The notes under the pieces: model-generated
What the model saw: the letters and a program-made list of their open reading frames with translations, nothing else
Database searches by the model: none
Told to the model about the DNA's origin: nothing
Program-made: the position numbers and the translations under genes
DNA from: an uncultured Sphingomonadaceae bacterium
GTDB lineage: Bacteria > Pseudomonadota > Alphaproteobacteria > Sphingomonadales > Sphingomonadaceae
Assembly (NCBI GenBank): GCA_947496865.1
Contig: CANMEE010000002.1
Location: 496,001 to 560,000, forward strand
DNA length: 64,000 bases
Reading direction: 5' to 3'
Part shown: one piece after another, positions 54,935-64,000 of the stretch
How positions within the stretch are numbered: position 1 is the first letter of the stretch
Layout of the letters: each line of letters begins with the position of its first letter

Positions 54935-56338
54935 ATGAAACGCGATACGATACTGAAACTGGCCGCTTCGACCATGGTTATTACCACAACCCTTACCGGC
55001 TGTGGTCCTTTTGGAGGCGGCTCAGTCGCTTCCTCATCGAGCAAACCAGCCACGGTTAAAGACGGTGCAAAATTTGCGAAAAAGGCAGAAAAAGCATTGG
55101 CCAAAGGTCAAGTCGAGAAGGCGATTGTCTATGCTGAGCGTTCCGTTGCGGGCGTTGGTAGCGATCCTGATACGCGCGCGCTTCTCGGACAATCTTATAT
55201 GGCCGCGGGCCGCTTTCATTCCGCCGAACGCAGTTTCTTGGACGCCATGGAATTGGGCAAGAATGATGCGCGCACGATCCTAAGCCTCAGCCTGTCGCAA
55301 TTGGCCCAAGGTAAAGCGAACAAAGCGAAGCAGCTAATTGAGAATAACCGTCAGTTTATCCCGACCGCGGATTATGGTCTGGCATTGGCTTTGGCGGGTG
55401 ACCCAAAAACCGCTATTGCTGACCTAGAGCAAGCGATCCGGAGCTCCAATGTAACCGGCCGTACCCGCCAAAATTTGGGCCTAGCCTATGCGATGGACGG
55501 ACGTTGGAAAGAAGCCAAATTGATGGCGATGCAAGATATGACACCGGCAACGGTTGATTCGCGCATCATGCAGTGGGCACAAATGGCCCGTCCAGGTGCT
55601 TATGAGGTGCGCGTTGCTTCGTTGTTGAATGTTGAACCCGTCGCTAACGATCCAGGTCAGCCTGTGCGTCTGGCACTGAACGCTGCGCCAGCCATGCCTG
55701 CTGTTGCTGCAAGTCCTGCAGAAGATTACAGCCGTGAAGTCGCCAGCTTTGATCGGGACACACCGCTACCAGCGGTTGGCCCTGCACCTGTCGCTGAATC
55801 CGAAGTCGATTTCATGGCCAAGGAAAATAACGTCAAAGTGACCAAGGTTGCGGTTCCGGCCAGCCAGCCTGCTGCGAAAAAACCAGTTGTAAAGCCAGCG
55901 CCCGCAGCGCCGGAAAAAACGTTCATCGTAAAAAGTCCGGCCGCGCCGACACCGGCTGCGCAGCCAGCGCCAGTTACAGCGGCAGCGACACAAGTCATTG
56001 CTGCAGTGAAACCAATTATGCAGAAAGTAGCGTTCACGCCTCGTGCTCGGTCTATTTCAAATGGTAAGCATCTTGTTCAACTGGGCGTCTTCTCTTCACC
56101 TGAAAATGTGAAGCGCGCTTGGGGCATATTGTCATCGCAAAATAAAGATCTGGCGTCGTTCCAATATGCAAGTTCCACGATACAGCGGAACGGAAAGACT
56201 CTCTATCGCTTGGCTGCAATGGGCTTTGGTAACGAGCAATCTGCTAAAGATATGTGTACCGGTATCAAGTCCAAAGGCGGTGCTTGCATCGTACGTAACG
56301 TTGAGAAAATTCGTCCAACGCAGATGGCTGCTCGCTAA
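54935..56338 (+). CDS. TPR/SPOR-domain lipoprotein
   Basis: The 467-residue product has a lipobox LTGC (Cys23), TPR-like helices from about residue 45 to 220 (KALAKGQVEKAIVYAERSVA, ALLGQSYMAAGRFHSAERSF), a long Ala/Pro-rich linker with KPAP repeats, and a C-terminal SPOR domain (GKHLVQLGVFSSPENVKRAW). It should be anchored in a membrane facing the peptidoglycan. It is co-directional with ParA and RHH genes and shares domain order with the Sel1/SPOR protein across the promoter region. A hairpin marks its end. Confidence 0.85.
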   Translation: MKRDTILKLAASTMVITTTLTGCGPFGGGSVASSSSKPATVKDGAKFAKKAEKALAKGQVEKAIVYAERSVAGVGSDPDTRALLGQSYMAAGRFHSAERSFLDAMELGKNDARTILSLSLSQLAQGKANKAKQLIENNRQFIPTADYGLALALAGDPKTAIADLEQAIRSSNVTGRTRQNLGLAYAMDGRWKEAKLMAMQDMTPATVDSRIMQWAQMARPGAYEVRVASLLNVEPVANDPGQPVRLALNAAPAMPAVAASPAEDYSREVASFDRDTPLPAVGPAPVAESEVDFMAKENNVKVTKVAVPASQPAAKKPVVKPAPAAPEKTFIVKSPAAPTPAAQPAPVTAAATQVIAAVKPIMQKVAFTPRARSISNGKHLVQLGVFSSPENVKRAWGILSSQNKDLASFQYASSTIQRNGKTLYRLAAMGFGNEQSAKDMCTGIKSKGGACIVRNVEKIRPTQMAAR

Positions 56339-56366
56339 GGCGACGGAGCACAAAAAGACAATTAGG

Positions 56367-56400
56367 GGCGGGAAAGCTAAAGGGCTTTTCCGCCTTTATA
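56367..56400 (+). terminator. Terminator overlapping the pyrC' 3' end
   Basis: Arms 56367-56377 (ggcgggaaagc) and 56384-56394 (gcttttccgcc) pair with one wobble around a 6-nt loop, followed by TTTATA on the plus strand. It closes the TPR/SPOR transcript and covers the last codons of the convergent pyrC' gene. Confidence 0.75.
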
Positions 56401-57597
56401 TATGGCGCGAACGCGGCCTTGCGCTGGCAATTTGTCAAAGGGTGTATTGCCCGCCGATGCCGCCATCTTGCGGGTATCCACCTGCCAAGGTGCGTCTTGA
56501 TCGATAACAATCAAGTCGGCCTCATTGCCTTCTGCAATTTGCCCGGCATCCACGCCCAGAATTTTGGCTGGTGTAGCCGAGAGCAGCTCAAACAAGCGGC
56601 TGAGACTGATGAGACCGTCGCGCACGAGATTGAGAGATAGCGCCAATAAGGTTTCCGCGCCGGCCATACCCGACTCGGCCTCTGCAAAGGGCAGGCGCTT
56701 GTCTTCCGGTCCGCGCGGGTCGTGGCCAGAGGAAATTACATCGATGGTTCCGTCTTTAATGGCCGCCAAACAAGCTTGTCGGTCCTCCTCACTCCGAAGC
56801 GGCGGTGACATTTTGGCAAAGGTCCTAAAATCACTAATGGCTATATCAGACAAAAACAGATGGGCAGGGGTGATTCCGCAGGTGATGGTCAAACCTTCTG
56901 CTTTGGCGGCGCGAACCAAGTCCAGACCCTTAGCAGTGGTAACCTGCCGGAAATGAACATGCGCGCCGCTTTCCCGCACAAGAGCTATATCGCGGGCGAT
57001 AGAGAGCGCTTCGGCACTTGCCGGTGCGCTTGACAGCCCGAGCCGTGTGGCGGTTTCACCGGCCGTCGCGACCGCTCCAGCAGTTAGACCGCTATCTTCG
57101 CTATGCACAATCACTGGCATATCCAGCGACCGGCAATAATGGAGGAGCTTTAGCATGATGCCGCTATTGGCGATCCAATTTCTGCCAGTTGCCACAGCAC
57201 GGGCGCCGGCTTGTTTCATCAAGCCGATTTCAGCCAACTCCGAACCATTCAGCCCTTTTGTCGCCGCTGCGAGGGGGTGGGACCAAAGGTCTGGTTTGCC
57301 CTCAGAGGCATTATGTTTGATCATCGCTGGCAGGTCGAGAACCGGCGACTGATCGGGCATCAGCGCAGCCCGTGTGATGCCGCCGTAGTGGAAGGCGGGC
57401 TTGTCTATCGCAAAGACACCAAGATCGATGATGCCGGGAGCCAATAGGGCGCCGTTGCAATCAATCGTCTGCTGATCCCGTAATGCCGGGGCTTCGTCGA
57501 CATGGGCGATGCGATCCCCATCCGTAGCAACATTGACCGATTGTGGCGCCTGCGCTCCGGGAAGCAAAACCTGCGCGTTGATGAACAGCTGTTTCAT
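56377..57597 (-). CDS. Dihydroorotase-like protein lacking metal ligands (PyrC'-type)
   Basis: Start at ATG 57597, overlapping the pyrB stop (ATGA), gives 406 residues with a clear amidohydrolase fold ([35 protein letters not shown]). The catalytic HxH is replaced: where DxHxH is expected there is D58-LGVF-62. The distal TDHAPH-like motif reads [10 protein letters not shown], so the Asp is also lost, and TPHHL is TPAHL. Enzymes of this kind, such as PyrC' of pseudomonads, are inactive partners that stabilise aspartate transcarbamoylase. Another, active dihydroorotase must be elsewhere. Confidence 0.85.
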   Translation of the reverse strand: MKQLFINAQVLLPGAQAPQSVNVATDGDRIAHVDEAPALRDQQTIDCNGALLAPGIIDLGVFAIDKPAFHYGGITRAALMPDQSPVLDLPAMIKHNASEGKPDLWSHPLAAATKGLNGSELAEIGLMKQAGARAVATGRNWIANSGIMLKLLHYCRSLDMPVIVHSEDSGLTAGAVATAGETATRLGLSSAPASAEALSIARDIALVRESGAHVHFRQVTTAKGLDLVRAAKAEGLTITCGITPAHLFLSDIAISDFRTFAKMSPPLRSEEDRQACLAAIKDGTIDVISSGHDPRGPEDKRLPFAEAESGMAGAETLLALSLNLVRDGLISLSRLFELLSATPAKILGVDAGQIAEGNEADLIVIDQDAPWQVDTRKMAASAGNTPFDKLPAQGRVRAIYKGGKAL

Positions 57598-58610
57598 GAC
57601 CAACCCTCCACTGCACGGGATCGGCGGGTAAGCACATCCAGACAAGCCATTCGAACCGCAACGCCCATTTCAACCTGTTCGGTTATCGCCGAGCGTTCGA
57701 GATCATCGGCGACGTCACTGCTAATCTCTACACCCCTATTCATCGGGCCGGGATGCATGATCAGGGCATCGGGTTTTGCCAGTGTGAGCCGTTCTCTGGT
57801 CAAGCCATAAAGATGATGAAATTCTCGTGGACTGGGAATAAAATCACCGTTCATGCGTTCATTCTGTAGCCGAAGCATCATCACAACGTCTGCGCCATCC
57901 AGCGCTTTATCGAAATCGGAAAAAGCCTCAACATTCATGCGGTCAAGAGCTGCAGGCAATAGGGAAGTCGGCGCGCAAACCCTCACTTTTGCACCCAATG
58001 TTGTCAGGCAATAAATGTTGGACCGGGCAACCCGACTGTGCATCACATCGCCGCAAATCGTTACGGTCAACCCGCTTATGTCACCTTTGCGGCGCTGGAT
58101 TGTCAACGCGTCGAGCAAGGCTTGTGTGGGATGTTCATGACTGCCGTCGCCAGCGTTCAGAACGGGGCAATCGACTTTGTCGGCAATTAACTGCACCGCG
58201 CCGGAGCTGGCATGCCGAATGACAATAGCATCGGCGCGCATGGCATTGAGCGTGACCGCCGTATCGATAAGGGTTTCACCTTTTTTTACGCTGGACTGCG
58301 CGGCATGCATATTGACGACATCGGCCCCCATGCGTTTGCCCGCAATCTCAAAAGACAGCAGCGTGCGGGTGCTATTTTCAAAAAAGGCATTGATGACCGT
58401 CAAGCCATCCAAACGGTTGGTATGTTTGCTTGACTGGCGGTTCAGATCGACCCATTGTTCGGCCTCTTTGAGGAGAAATAATATCTCCCAGGGCTGCAAT
58501 CCTGCGATACCCAATAGATGGCGGTGTGGAAAAGCGTCCGACCCTGCTGGAAACTGATGTCCGGCGGTCTGCCCTGTGGCGGGTGGTGAACCTGTTTGCT
58601 GCGATGTCAT
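57594..58610 (-). CDS. pyrB: Aspartate carbamoyltransferase catalytic chain
   Basis: PyrB makes carbamoyl-aspartate in pyrimidine synthesis. The 338-residue protein has [19 protein letters not shown] (carbamoyl phosphate site), [15 protein letters not shown], and the [11 protein letters not shown] region. The start is ATG 58610; an upstream frame from 58727 adds 39 residues of atypical sequence overlapping ruvX. The N-terminal 30 residues are Ser/Thr/Gly-rich, longer than in E. coli, as in class A ATCases that associate with a dihydroorotase homologue. Confidence 0.95.
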   Translation of the reverse strand: MTSQQTGSPPATGQTAGHQFPAGSDAFPHRHLLGIAGLQPWEILFLLKEAEQWVDLNRQSSKHTNRLDGLTVINAFFENSTRTLLSFEIAGKRMGADVVNMHAAQSSVKKGETLIDTAVTLNAMRADAIVIRHASSGAVQLIADKVDCPVLNAGDGSHEHPTQALLDALTIQRRKGDISGLTVTICGDVMHSRVARSNIYCLTTLGAKVRVCAPTSLLPAALDRMNVEAFSDFDKALDGADVVMMLRLQNERMNGDFIPSPREFHHLYGLTRERLTLAKPDALIMHPGPMNRGVEISSDVADDLERSAITEQVEMGVAVRMACLDVLTRRSRAVEGWS

Positions 58611-58632
58611 TAAAGCCAGCCCTATAGAGCTA

Positions 58633-59094
58633 TCATTCTGTGGCGGCAAGCCCGTCAATCGCTCCTTGCAAAATATAGGCTGCGGCCATCTGGTCGACAA
58701 CTTGGCTGCGGCGTTTGCGGCTGACATCTGCGGCGATCAAATCGCGCGTGACCGCCTGCGTGCTCCAGCGTTCGTCCCAAAGGAGAATGGGCAGTCCCAC
58801 GGGGCGCAAATTCTGGGCAAAGGATTTCGCCGCCTGTGTCTGCTTGCTTTGACTACCGTCCAGATTGAGAGGCAGGCCGACAACAAAACCGGATATAAAT
58901 TGATCGGCAATCACGGTCTTGATTCGTTCCAAGTCCTTGGAAAACTTGCGTCTTTCTATCGTCTCGGCGGCCGTCGCGATCATCCACTGTGCATCACAGA
59001 GCGCCATACCCACTGTTTTGGTGCCGACATCCAGGCCAAGCAGGCGCCCGCCGTCTGGCAAGGCCGCACGAAAAGCCGTCCGGTCATCTGTCAT
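58633..59094 (-). CDS. ruvX: Holliday-junction resolvase-like RuvX/YqgF nuclease
   Basis: The 153-residue protein has the RNase H-like metal-binding start [17 protein letters not shown], the conserved [14 protein letters not shown] stretch, LWDERWST, and a C-terminal [12 protein letters not shown] with the last acidic residue. YqgF/RuvX has been assigned roles in 16S rRNA 5' processing. It overlaps the DUF3089 stop by one base (TAATG) and precedes pyrB by 22 bp, so ruvX-pyrB-pyrC' is likely one transcript. Confidence 0.95.
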   Translation of the reverse strand: MTDDRTAFRAALPDGGRLLGLDVGTKTVGMALCDAQWMIATAAETIERRKFSKDLERIKTVIADQFISGFVVGLPLNLDGSQSKQTQAAKSFAQNLRPVGLPILLWDERWSTQAVTRDLIAADVSRKRRSQVVDQMAAAYILQGAIDGLAATE

Positions 59095-60218
59095 TAGCGC
59101 GAGAGAAATGCAGTCATCCTTTTCATCACATCGGCGCGAACATTACGCCAGAACAGGCTGTAATCATAGACGTGATAATTATTACCGGGCAAGGTGTAGG
59201 GGCCCAAATCTGGCGGATCGCCAATGAGTAGAAACCCGCGATCATCACAGCGTGCGGGTACCGCACCAGCGACCAGCGTCGCGTCGCTCAATTCATCATT
59301 GGGCACCAATGTTCCCAGATTAAGTTCCGCCGCTGATTCGCTATTGATGTCACCGTTAATCGGGTTGGTGCATAGCAAATTGGTGCCCTTGCGCGGCTCG
59401 CCGTTAAATCCGATCGTGGTGTCGTAAACCTCAATAATGCGCCCGTAGTCAGCGGGTTCGGCAAAACTCTCCCAACTGAGCAGGCAATTGGTTTGTTCGG
59501 CTGCTTCACAAACATCAAGACCCAGAGCAGGGACGTCGGCTTCGATTGAGACGGGCCAACCGACCACATAGGCGGCCACAATCCGGTTAGCCAACGGCGT
59601 CCCGGCAACCCGGTCTTTCAGCAAATTAGTGAGATGCAAGCTGCCTTGGCTATGGCCCGCTAAGATCAGTGGTCGATCGTCCGGAACTTCGCTGACGAAA
59701 TAGTCGAAGGCGATCAGGACATCCTGATAAGCGGCATCCAAAGCCTGCTGACCTTCTTTTTTCTCGGTCAGAAAAGCACCGAGAGTGGCCTGCCGATAGC
59801 GCGGCGCCCATACATCACCGGCCTGGTTAAAGGCACTGGCCTGTCCACGCAGGAAGATTTTTGTCCGATCCTCTGTTTCTTTGTCGCCCAGAGGCGCATT
59901 CCACTTGTCTTTATTTATAAAGGAGGTGGGGTGAATAAAGAATATCGCCGCCCGCTCGTCATCCTTGGGTCCGGCTCCATTGGATTCATAGCCCTGCGGC
60001 AACCACAAGGCCGGATTACCTTTTTTGATTTCGGGCCGCGCGTACCACATGGAAACATCGGCATAAATGCTGTCTTCCAGCACTTCCTGCGCTTGAAATT
60101 CAGCACTTGGGACAAACACGACTTCGGCCAAATCTTCGCCGTAGATTCGGAGTACGAAGGCACCGGCAATGAACAATACGATCATGGTTGCAACGAAATA
60201 GAGAAACTTACGCGCCAA
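59094..60218 (-). CDS. DUF3089 alpha/beta-hydrolase-like membrane protein
   Basis: The 374-residue product starts at TTG 60218 behind GGAG; the first ATG is within the anchor. An N-terminal membrane segment (residues 4-25) precedes a periplasmic domain. The nucleophile elbow is [15 protein letters not shown], and the C-terminal [15 protein letters not shown] contains the expected His, so a Ser hydrolase of DUF3089 type is probable. DUF3089 proteins are common in sphingomonads; substrate unknown. It lies 130 bp from divergent gatC. Confidence 0.85.
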   Translation of the reverse strand: MARKFLYFVATMIVLFIAGAFVLRIYGEDLAEVVFVPSAEFQAQEVLEDSIYADVSMWYARPEIKKGNPALWLPQGYESNGAGPKDDERAAIFFIHPTSFINKDKWNAPLGDKETEDRTKIFLRGQASAFNQAGDVWAPRYRQATLGAFLTEKKEGQQALDAAYQDVLIAFDYFVSEVPDDRPLILAGHSQGSLHLTNLLKDRVAGTPLANRIVAAYVVGWPVSIEADVPALGLDVCEAAEQTNCLLSWESFAEPADYGRIIEVYDTTIGFNGEPRKGTNLLCTNPINGDINSESAAELNLGTLVPNDELSDATLVAGAVPARCDDRGFLLIGDPPDLGPYTLPGNNYHVYDYSLFWRNVRADVMKRMTAFLSR

Positions 60219-60348
60219 TTATTTTGCTCCAATTTGGGTTATTGCCGCTCATTCAACTTGAAGCGGCCTCGCGCCAATGCTAGCGGCGCGGAGTACACAA
60301 TATCATGCGCTATTACCCGAAAAAAGATGAACCGATAAAGAATGAAAC

Positions 60349-60636
60349 ATGTCAGTCGATAAAGAAACCGTCAAAAAGATCGCAAACCTGTCTCGGATCG
60401 CCGTAACTGAGGCAGAAGCCGACGCATTGGTGCCAGAGCTCAACAACATCCTGGGATGGGTGGAACAATTGAGCGAAGTGGACTGTTCCAAGGTTGAGCC
60501 AATGACCGCTGTTATCCCGAACAAACTGCGTTTGCGTGATGATGTGGTGACCGATGGCAATATCCGCGACAAGGTGATTGCAAATGCTCCAGCGGCCGAA
60601 CACGGCTTCTTTGGCGTGCCGAAGGTGATTGAATAA
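60349..60636 (+). CDS. gatC: Aspartyl/glutamyl-tRNA amidotransferase subunit C
   Basis: GatC bridges GatA and GatB in the amidotransferase that converts Glu-tRNA(Gln) or Asp-tRNA(Asn) to the correct amide. The 95-residue protein has [20 protein letters not shown], then [14 protein letters not shown] and [19 protein letters not shown], the usual GatC layout. The stop overlaps the gatA ATG (TAATG). Confidence 0.96.
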   Translation: MSVDKETVKKIANLSRIAVTEAEADALVPELNNILGWVEQLSEVDCSKVEPMTAVIPNKLRLRDDVVTDGNIRDKVIANAPAAEHGFFGVPKVIE

Positions 60637-62120
60637 TGGCTGAGATTTTTGAACTGGGCATCGCGGATATTCGCAGTGGCGTGGCTTCCGGCGATTTTAC
60701 CGCCAAGGAGGTGGCCGAGACATTCATCGGACGGGTCAGCGCCGCGAAGGCATTGAACGCGGTTCTGGTGGAAACGCCGGATCATGCGCTGGCGGCAGCC
60801 GAAGCGACTGACAAAGCGAAAGCGGCAGGTGAGACGCTCGGCAAAATGGCGGGCGTACCAATAGGCATGAAAGACCTGTTCTGCACCGAAGGTGTGGCGA
60901 CCACGGCAGGCAGCCTGATTCTCGAAGGCTTCACCCCGCAGTATGAATCCACTGTATCATCCAACCTGTTCAAGGCAGGGGCAGGCATGCTCGGCAAACT
61001 GAATATGGACCAATTTGCTATGGGGTCGTCGAACGAAACCAGCGCTTTTGGCAATGTGATTTCACCGTGGCGGCGCAATGATGGCGGCAATACCGATATG
61101 GCACCCGGCGGCTCTTCCGGTGGCAGTGCAGCGGTAGTTTCTGGCCGTATTTGTCCCGCAGCAACAGGGACAGATACCGGTGGTTCGATCCGTCAGCCAG
61201 CGGCCTTTGTCGGCATTACCGGGTTCAAGCCAACCTACGGTCGTTGTTCGCGTTGGGGGACGATTGCCTTTGCCAGTTCACTCGATCAGGCAGGCCCGAT
61301 GGCCCATGATGTGCGCGATTGCGCGATCATGCTGGAAGCCATGGCGGGTTTCGATCCCAAAGATTCAACATCGCTTGAACTGCCGGTTCCGGAATGGGAA
61401 GCAGGCCTGAAAAGCGACCTTGCTGGCAAACGCATTGGTATTCCTAAAGAATATCGTGTCGACAACATGCCACCAGAAATCGACGCTTTGTGGCAACAGG
61501 GCATAGAATGGCTCAAAGATGCCGGCGCCAAAATCGTCGAAGTGTCATTGCCGCATACCAAATATGCGTTGCCCGCTTATTATATCATCGCGCCAGCAGA
61601 GGCGTCCTCCAATCTCGCGCGCTATGATGGTGTGCGTTACGGAATGCGCGATCTGCCGGATGGGGCGGGGCTGCAGGATATGTATGCCGCAACCCGTGAA
61701 GCCGGCTTTGGACCAGAGGTGAAGCGCCGCATCATGATCGGCACTTATGTGCTGTCAGCTGGCTATTACGACGCTTATTACACGCAGGCGCAGAAAGTCC
61801 GGACGCTGATCTCGCAGGATTTCGATAAGGCTTGGGAAAGCTGTGACTTGCTGTTGACGCCCACGGCACCCAGTGCAGCCTTTGGACTAGGCGAGAAAAG
61901 CGATGATCCGCTGGCCATGTATTTGAACGATGTGTTTACCGTGCCGAGCAGCTTGGCAGGATTGCCAGCCATATCCGTACCAGCAGGACTGGACGGACAG
62001 GGGCTTCCCTTGGGATTGCAGATCATTGGTAAGGCGCTGGACGAGCAGAGCGTGTTTAACGCCGGTCTGGCTTTGGAAGAACGGGCCGGATTTGTCGCGA
62101 AACCGGAGCAGTGGTGGTGA
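60636..62120 (+). CDS. gatA: Aspartyl/glutamyl-tRNA amidotransferase subunit A
   Basis: GatA is the glutaminase/amidase subunit. The 494-residue amidase-signature protein has the Lys of IGMKDLFCT, the Ser-rich [12 protein letters not shown] and [11 protein letters not shown] (Ser-cis-Ser-Lys triad). It ends in FVAKPEQWW. It is co-translated with gatC and overlaps gatB's upstream frame. No glutaminyl-tRNA synthetase is seen in the window. Confidence 0.97.
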   Translation: MAEIFELGIADIRSGVASGDFTAKEVAETFIGRVSAAKALNAVLVETPDHALAAAEATDKAKAAGETLGKMAGVPIGMKDLFCTEGVATTAGSLILEGFTPQYESTVSSNLFKAGAGMLGKLNMDQFAMGSSNETSAFGNVISPWRRNDGGNTDMAPGGSSGGSAAVVSGRICPAATGTDTGGSIRQPAAFVGITGFKPTYGRCSRWGTIAFASSLDQAGPMAHDVRDCAIMLEAMAGFDPKDSTSLELPVPEWEAGLKSDLAGKRIGIPKEYRVDNMPPEIDALWQQGIEWLKDAGAKIVEVSLPHTKYALPAYYIIAPAEASSNLARYDGVRYGMRDLPDGAGLQDMYAATREAGFGPEVKRRIMIGTYVLSAGYYDAYYTQAQKVRTLISQDFDKAWESCDLLLTPTAPSAAFGLGEKSDDPLAMYLNDVFTVPSSLAGLPAISVPAGLDGQGLPLGLQIIGKALDEQSVFNAGLALEERAGFVAKPEQWW

Positions 62121-62122
62121 GT

Positions 62123-63619
62123 ATGACAGAATCAACATATCGTATCCAGGGCGGAACTGGCGAATGGGAGGTCGTAATCGGCCTTGAAGTCCATGCGCAG
62201 ATAACCACCAACGCAAAGCTCTTTTCCGGAGCCTCTACAGAATTTGGTGCAGAACCAAATACACAGGTCAGCCTTGTCGACGCGGCCATGCCTGGAATGT
62301 TGCCGGTGTTGAACAAGGAATGCGTGCGCCAAGCCGTGCGGACGGGTCTTGCTATAGATGCGCAGATCAACAAATATTCGCGTTTCGACCGTAAAAATTA
62401 TTTCTATGCCGATTTGCCGCAGGGCTATCAGATATCCCAGCTTTATCATCCGATTGTGGGTGAAGGAAAAATCGAAATCTCGCTCGATGAGAAAGATCCC
62501 GACGCGCACGGCAAGACCATTGGCGTTGAACGTATCCATATCGAGCAGGATGCGGGCAAGCTGATGCATGATCAGCATCCGACGATGAGCTATGTTGATC
62601 TCAATCGCTGCGGTGTGGCCTTGATGGAAATTGTGTCCATGCCGGACATGACATCGCCCAAGGAAGCAGCGGCTTATGTCCGTAAGCTAAGATCTATTCT
62701 TCGCTATGTAGGAAGCTGTGATGGCAATATGGAACAGGGTTCCATGCGCGCCGACGTGAATGTTTCGGTTCGGAAGCCGGGCGATGAATTGGGCACGCGG
62801 ACAGAAACCAAAAACGTCAATAGCTTGCGCTATATTCAGCAAGTCATTGAATATGAAGCCCAGCGTCAGGTTGATGTGATCGAAAGCGGTGGCGATATTG
62901 TTCAGGAAACCCGGCTTTTTGATCCGGACAAGAACGAAACCCGGTCGATGCGCTCCAAGGAAGACGCGCATGATTACCGCTATTTCCCCGATCCGGATCT
63001 GTTGCCGTTGGAACTGGAAGATGATTTCATCTTTGATTGCAAAGCCAGTCTGCCGGAACTTCCCGATGAAAAACGGGCGCGGTATAAGAATGTTCTCGGG
63101 CTCAGCGCCTATAATGCCGCCGTTCTCACGGCAGAGCATGAGACCGCTATATGGTTCGAAGAATTACTCGAGACCACCGATGAACCGGAGAAAATCGCTA
63201 GCTCTGCGGCCAACTGGCTAACTTCTGAGCTATTTGGCGCACTGAATAAAATGGGATTGTCCATCGAAAAAAGTCCGGTTTCTCCACAGCAGGCGGCTGA
63301 GCTTCTAGGCCTTGTCGCAGATGGCACGATTTCGGGCAAAATCGCCAAACAAGTATTTGAGATCATGCTCGAAACCGGCGATGGCGCAGCTAAAATCGTC
63401 GAAGAAAAGGGATTGAAGCAGGAATCTGATACCGGCGCGATCGAGAAAGTGATCGCTGACGTCATGGCGGCAAATGAAGATAAGGTTGCGCAATATCGTG
63501 GCGGCAAGGACAAATTATTCGGTTTCTTCGTCGGGCAGACGATGAAAGCAATGCAAGGCAAAGCCAATCCACAAGTTGTCAATGAACTGCTCAAAAAGAC
63601 GCTCGGTCCTGCTGGGTAA
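62123..63619 (+). CDS. gatB: Aspartyl/glutamyl-tRNA amidotransferase subunit B
   Basis: GatB is the kinase/transamidase subunit that binds tRNA. The 498-residue protein has [20 protein letters not shown], the metal/ATP segment [17 protein letters not shown], and the C-terminal YqeY-like helical domain ([15 protein letters not shown] at the end). ATG 62123 was chosen over a GTG at 62111 inside gatA. It completes the gatC-gatA-gatB operon. Confidence 0.97.
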   Translation: MTESTYRIQGGTGEWEVVIGLEVHAQITTNAKLFSGASTEFGAEPNTQVSLVDAAMPGMLPVLNKECVRQAVRTGLAIDAQINKYSRFDRKNYFYADLPQGYQISQLYHPIVGEGKIEISLDEKDPDAHGKTIGVERIHIEQDAGKLMHDQHPTMSYVDLNRCGVALMEIVSMPDMTSPKEAAAYVRKLRSILRYVGSCDGNMEQGSMRADVNVSVRKPGDELGTRTETKNVNSLRYIQQVIEYEAQRQVDVIESGGDIVQETRLFDPDKNETRSMRSKEDAHDYRYFPDPDLLPLELEDDFIFDCKASLPELPDEKRARYKNVLGLSAYNAAVLTAEHETAIWFEELLETTDEPEKIASSAANWLTSELFGALNKMGLSIEKSPVSPQQAAELLGLVADGTISGKIAKQVFEIMLETGDGAAKIVEEKGLKQESDTGAIEKVIADVMAANEDKVAQYRGGKDKLFGFFVGQTMKAMQGKANPQVVNELLKKTLGPAG

Positions 63620-63733
63620 TTGAACGAGGTAAATTTGCGGCGTGAACGCGCAAAGCGGGCTTGCCCTTTGGGCATTGATCCGCTAGGCGCACGCGTCAAT
63701 CAAAATTCGATAGGGTTTGACGGTGGAACTCGT

Positions 63734-63818
63734 GCGGGCGTGGCGGAATTGGTAGACGCGCCAGATTTAGGTTCTGGTATCTTAGGGTGTGGGGGTTCGA
63801 GTCCCTTCGCCCGCACCA
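63734..63818 (+). tRNA. tRNA-Leu (anticodon TAG)
   Basis: An 85-nt class II tRNA with encoded CCA. The acceptor pairs GCGGGCG with CGCCCGC, the anticodon stem CCAGA/TCTGG encloses loop TTTAGGT (anticodon TAG), a long variable arm (tatcttagggtgt) is present, and the T-arm has GTTCGAGTC. Reads CUN codons, including CUA used in the leuA leader. Confidence 0.97.
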
Positions 63819-63871
63819 AATTCACCGAAAACAGGTCGAAACAGAAATTATGAAGGCATTAAAGGATAATC

Positions 63872-64000
63872 ATGCAGATTGTTGAAACGCTGAACGAAGG
63901 TCTCAAACGGGCCTATGACATCAAAATCTCCGCGAAGGACATTGAAACCCGCGTGGATAATGAGGTCAAGAAAATGGCCCCGCAAGTCAACATGCCCGGT
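63872..64000 (+). CDS. tig: Trigger factor, 5' part only
   Basis: The first 43 codons (MQIVETLNEGLKRAYDIKIS, then KDIETRVDNEVKKMAPQVNM) match the trigger factor N-terminal ribosome-binding domain, just before the expected GFRxGKxP signature outside the window. AAAGGA lies about 7 bases before ATG. It follows tRNA-Leu by 53 bp. Trigger factor is the first chaperone contacted by nascent chains; the order tig-clpP-clpX would be expected downstream. Confidence 0.85.
   Translation, partial: MQIVETLNEGLKRAYDIKISAKDIETRVDNEVKKMAPQVNMPG

Overview
The window is bacterial chromosome from an alphaproteobacterium, most likely Sphingomonadales (Sphingorhabdus/Parasphingorhabdus/Sphingopyxis-like). The evidence is gene content and protein style: the MreBCD-PBP2 operon, an endonuclease-type MutL without MutH, TraB/GumN lipoproteins, a GatCAB block, a stand-alone ParA/ribbon-helix-helix/SPOR cluster, moderate GC content, and a palindrome carrying the 'gagcctgtcgaa'-type core common in sphingomonads. 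The genus is an inference. No prophage, insertion sequence, CRISPR array or rRNA operon was seen. Both ends cut genes: mrdA on the left and tig on the right.

Layout. 1-3.7 kb: cell-shape operon mreB-mreC-mreD-mrdA (minus). 3.8-9.7 kb: mutL and a lipoprotein, a MaoC hydratase, a phosphodiesterase, ychF and pth. 9.7-16.8 kb: rplY, a thioesterase, and three TraB/GumN paralogues around a solitary molybdopterin oxidoreductase. 16.9-23.5 kb: glyQ-glyS, ppdK and a DUF4259 protein. 23.6-28.6 kb: tRNA-Arg, folE, a hydroxylase/sulfotransferase-like pair, rpsF-rpsR-rplI, and an ArsR-SRPBCC pair. 28.8-35.6 kb: accessory metabolism (GMC oxidoreductase, methyltransferase, GNAT, a frameshifted small monooxygenase, acyl-CoA dehydrogenase with an APH-like phosphotransferase). 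35.7-41.1 kb: fabD-fabG-acpP-fabF-mltG. 41.1-50.3 kb: branched-chain amino-acid synthesis (leuA, ilvC, ilvN, ilvB), interrupted by a plus-strand YHS / Cys-Ala repeat / YHS cluster and a BLUF photoreceptor. 50.3-56.4 kb: miaA and serB head to head, then Sel1/SPOR, ParA, RHH and TPR/SPOR genes. 56.4-60.2 kb: ruvX-pyrB-pyrC' and a DUF3089 hydrolase. 60.3-64 kb: gatC-gatA-gatB, tRNA-Leu, tig.

Most notable observations. (1) An apparently leaderless 15-codon peptide with four Leu codons precedes a strong terminator upstream of leuA, a textbook attenuator. (2) A second 15-codon ORF, with five Ile and three Leu codons, ends 15 nt before ilvC with no room for a terminator, suggesting control at the level of translation. 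(3) A small exported protein made of CGACAAA-type repeats (14 Cys in about 66 mature residues) lies between two related YHS-domain proteins, behind a sequence resembling an ECF-sigma promoter. This is the best candidate here for an undescribed metal- or thiol-handling system. (4) The dihydroorotase homologue next to pyrB has lost its metal ligands, and the third TraB/GumN protein has lost both GX2H motifs. (5) ArsR promoter, operator and GTG start are compressed into about 45 bp. All functions are assigned by reading motifs; no database search was run.
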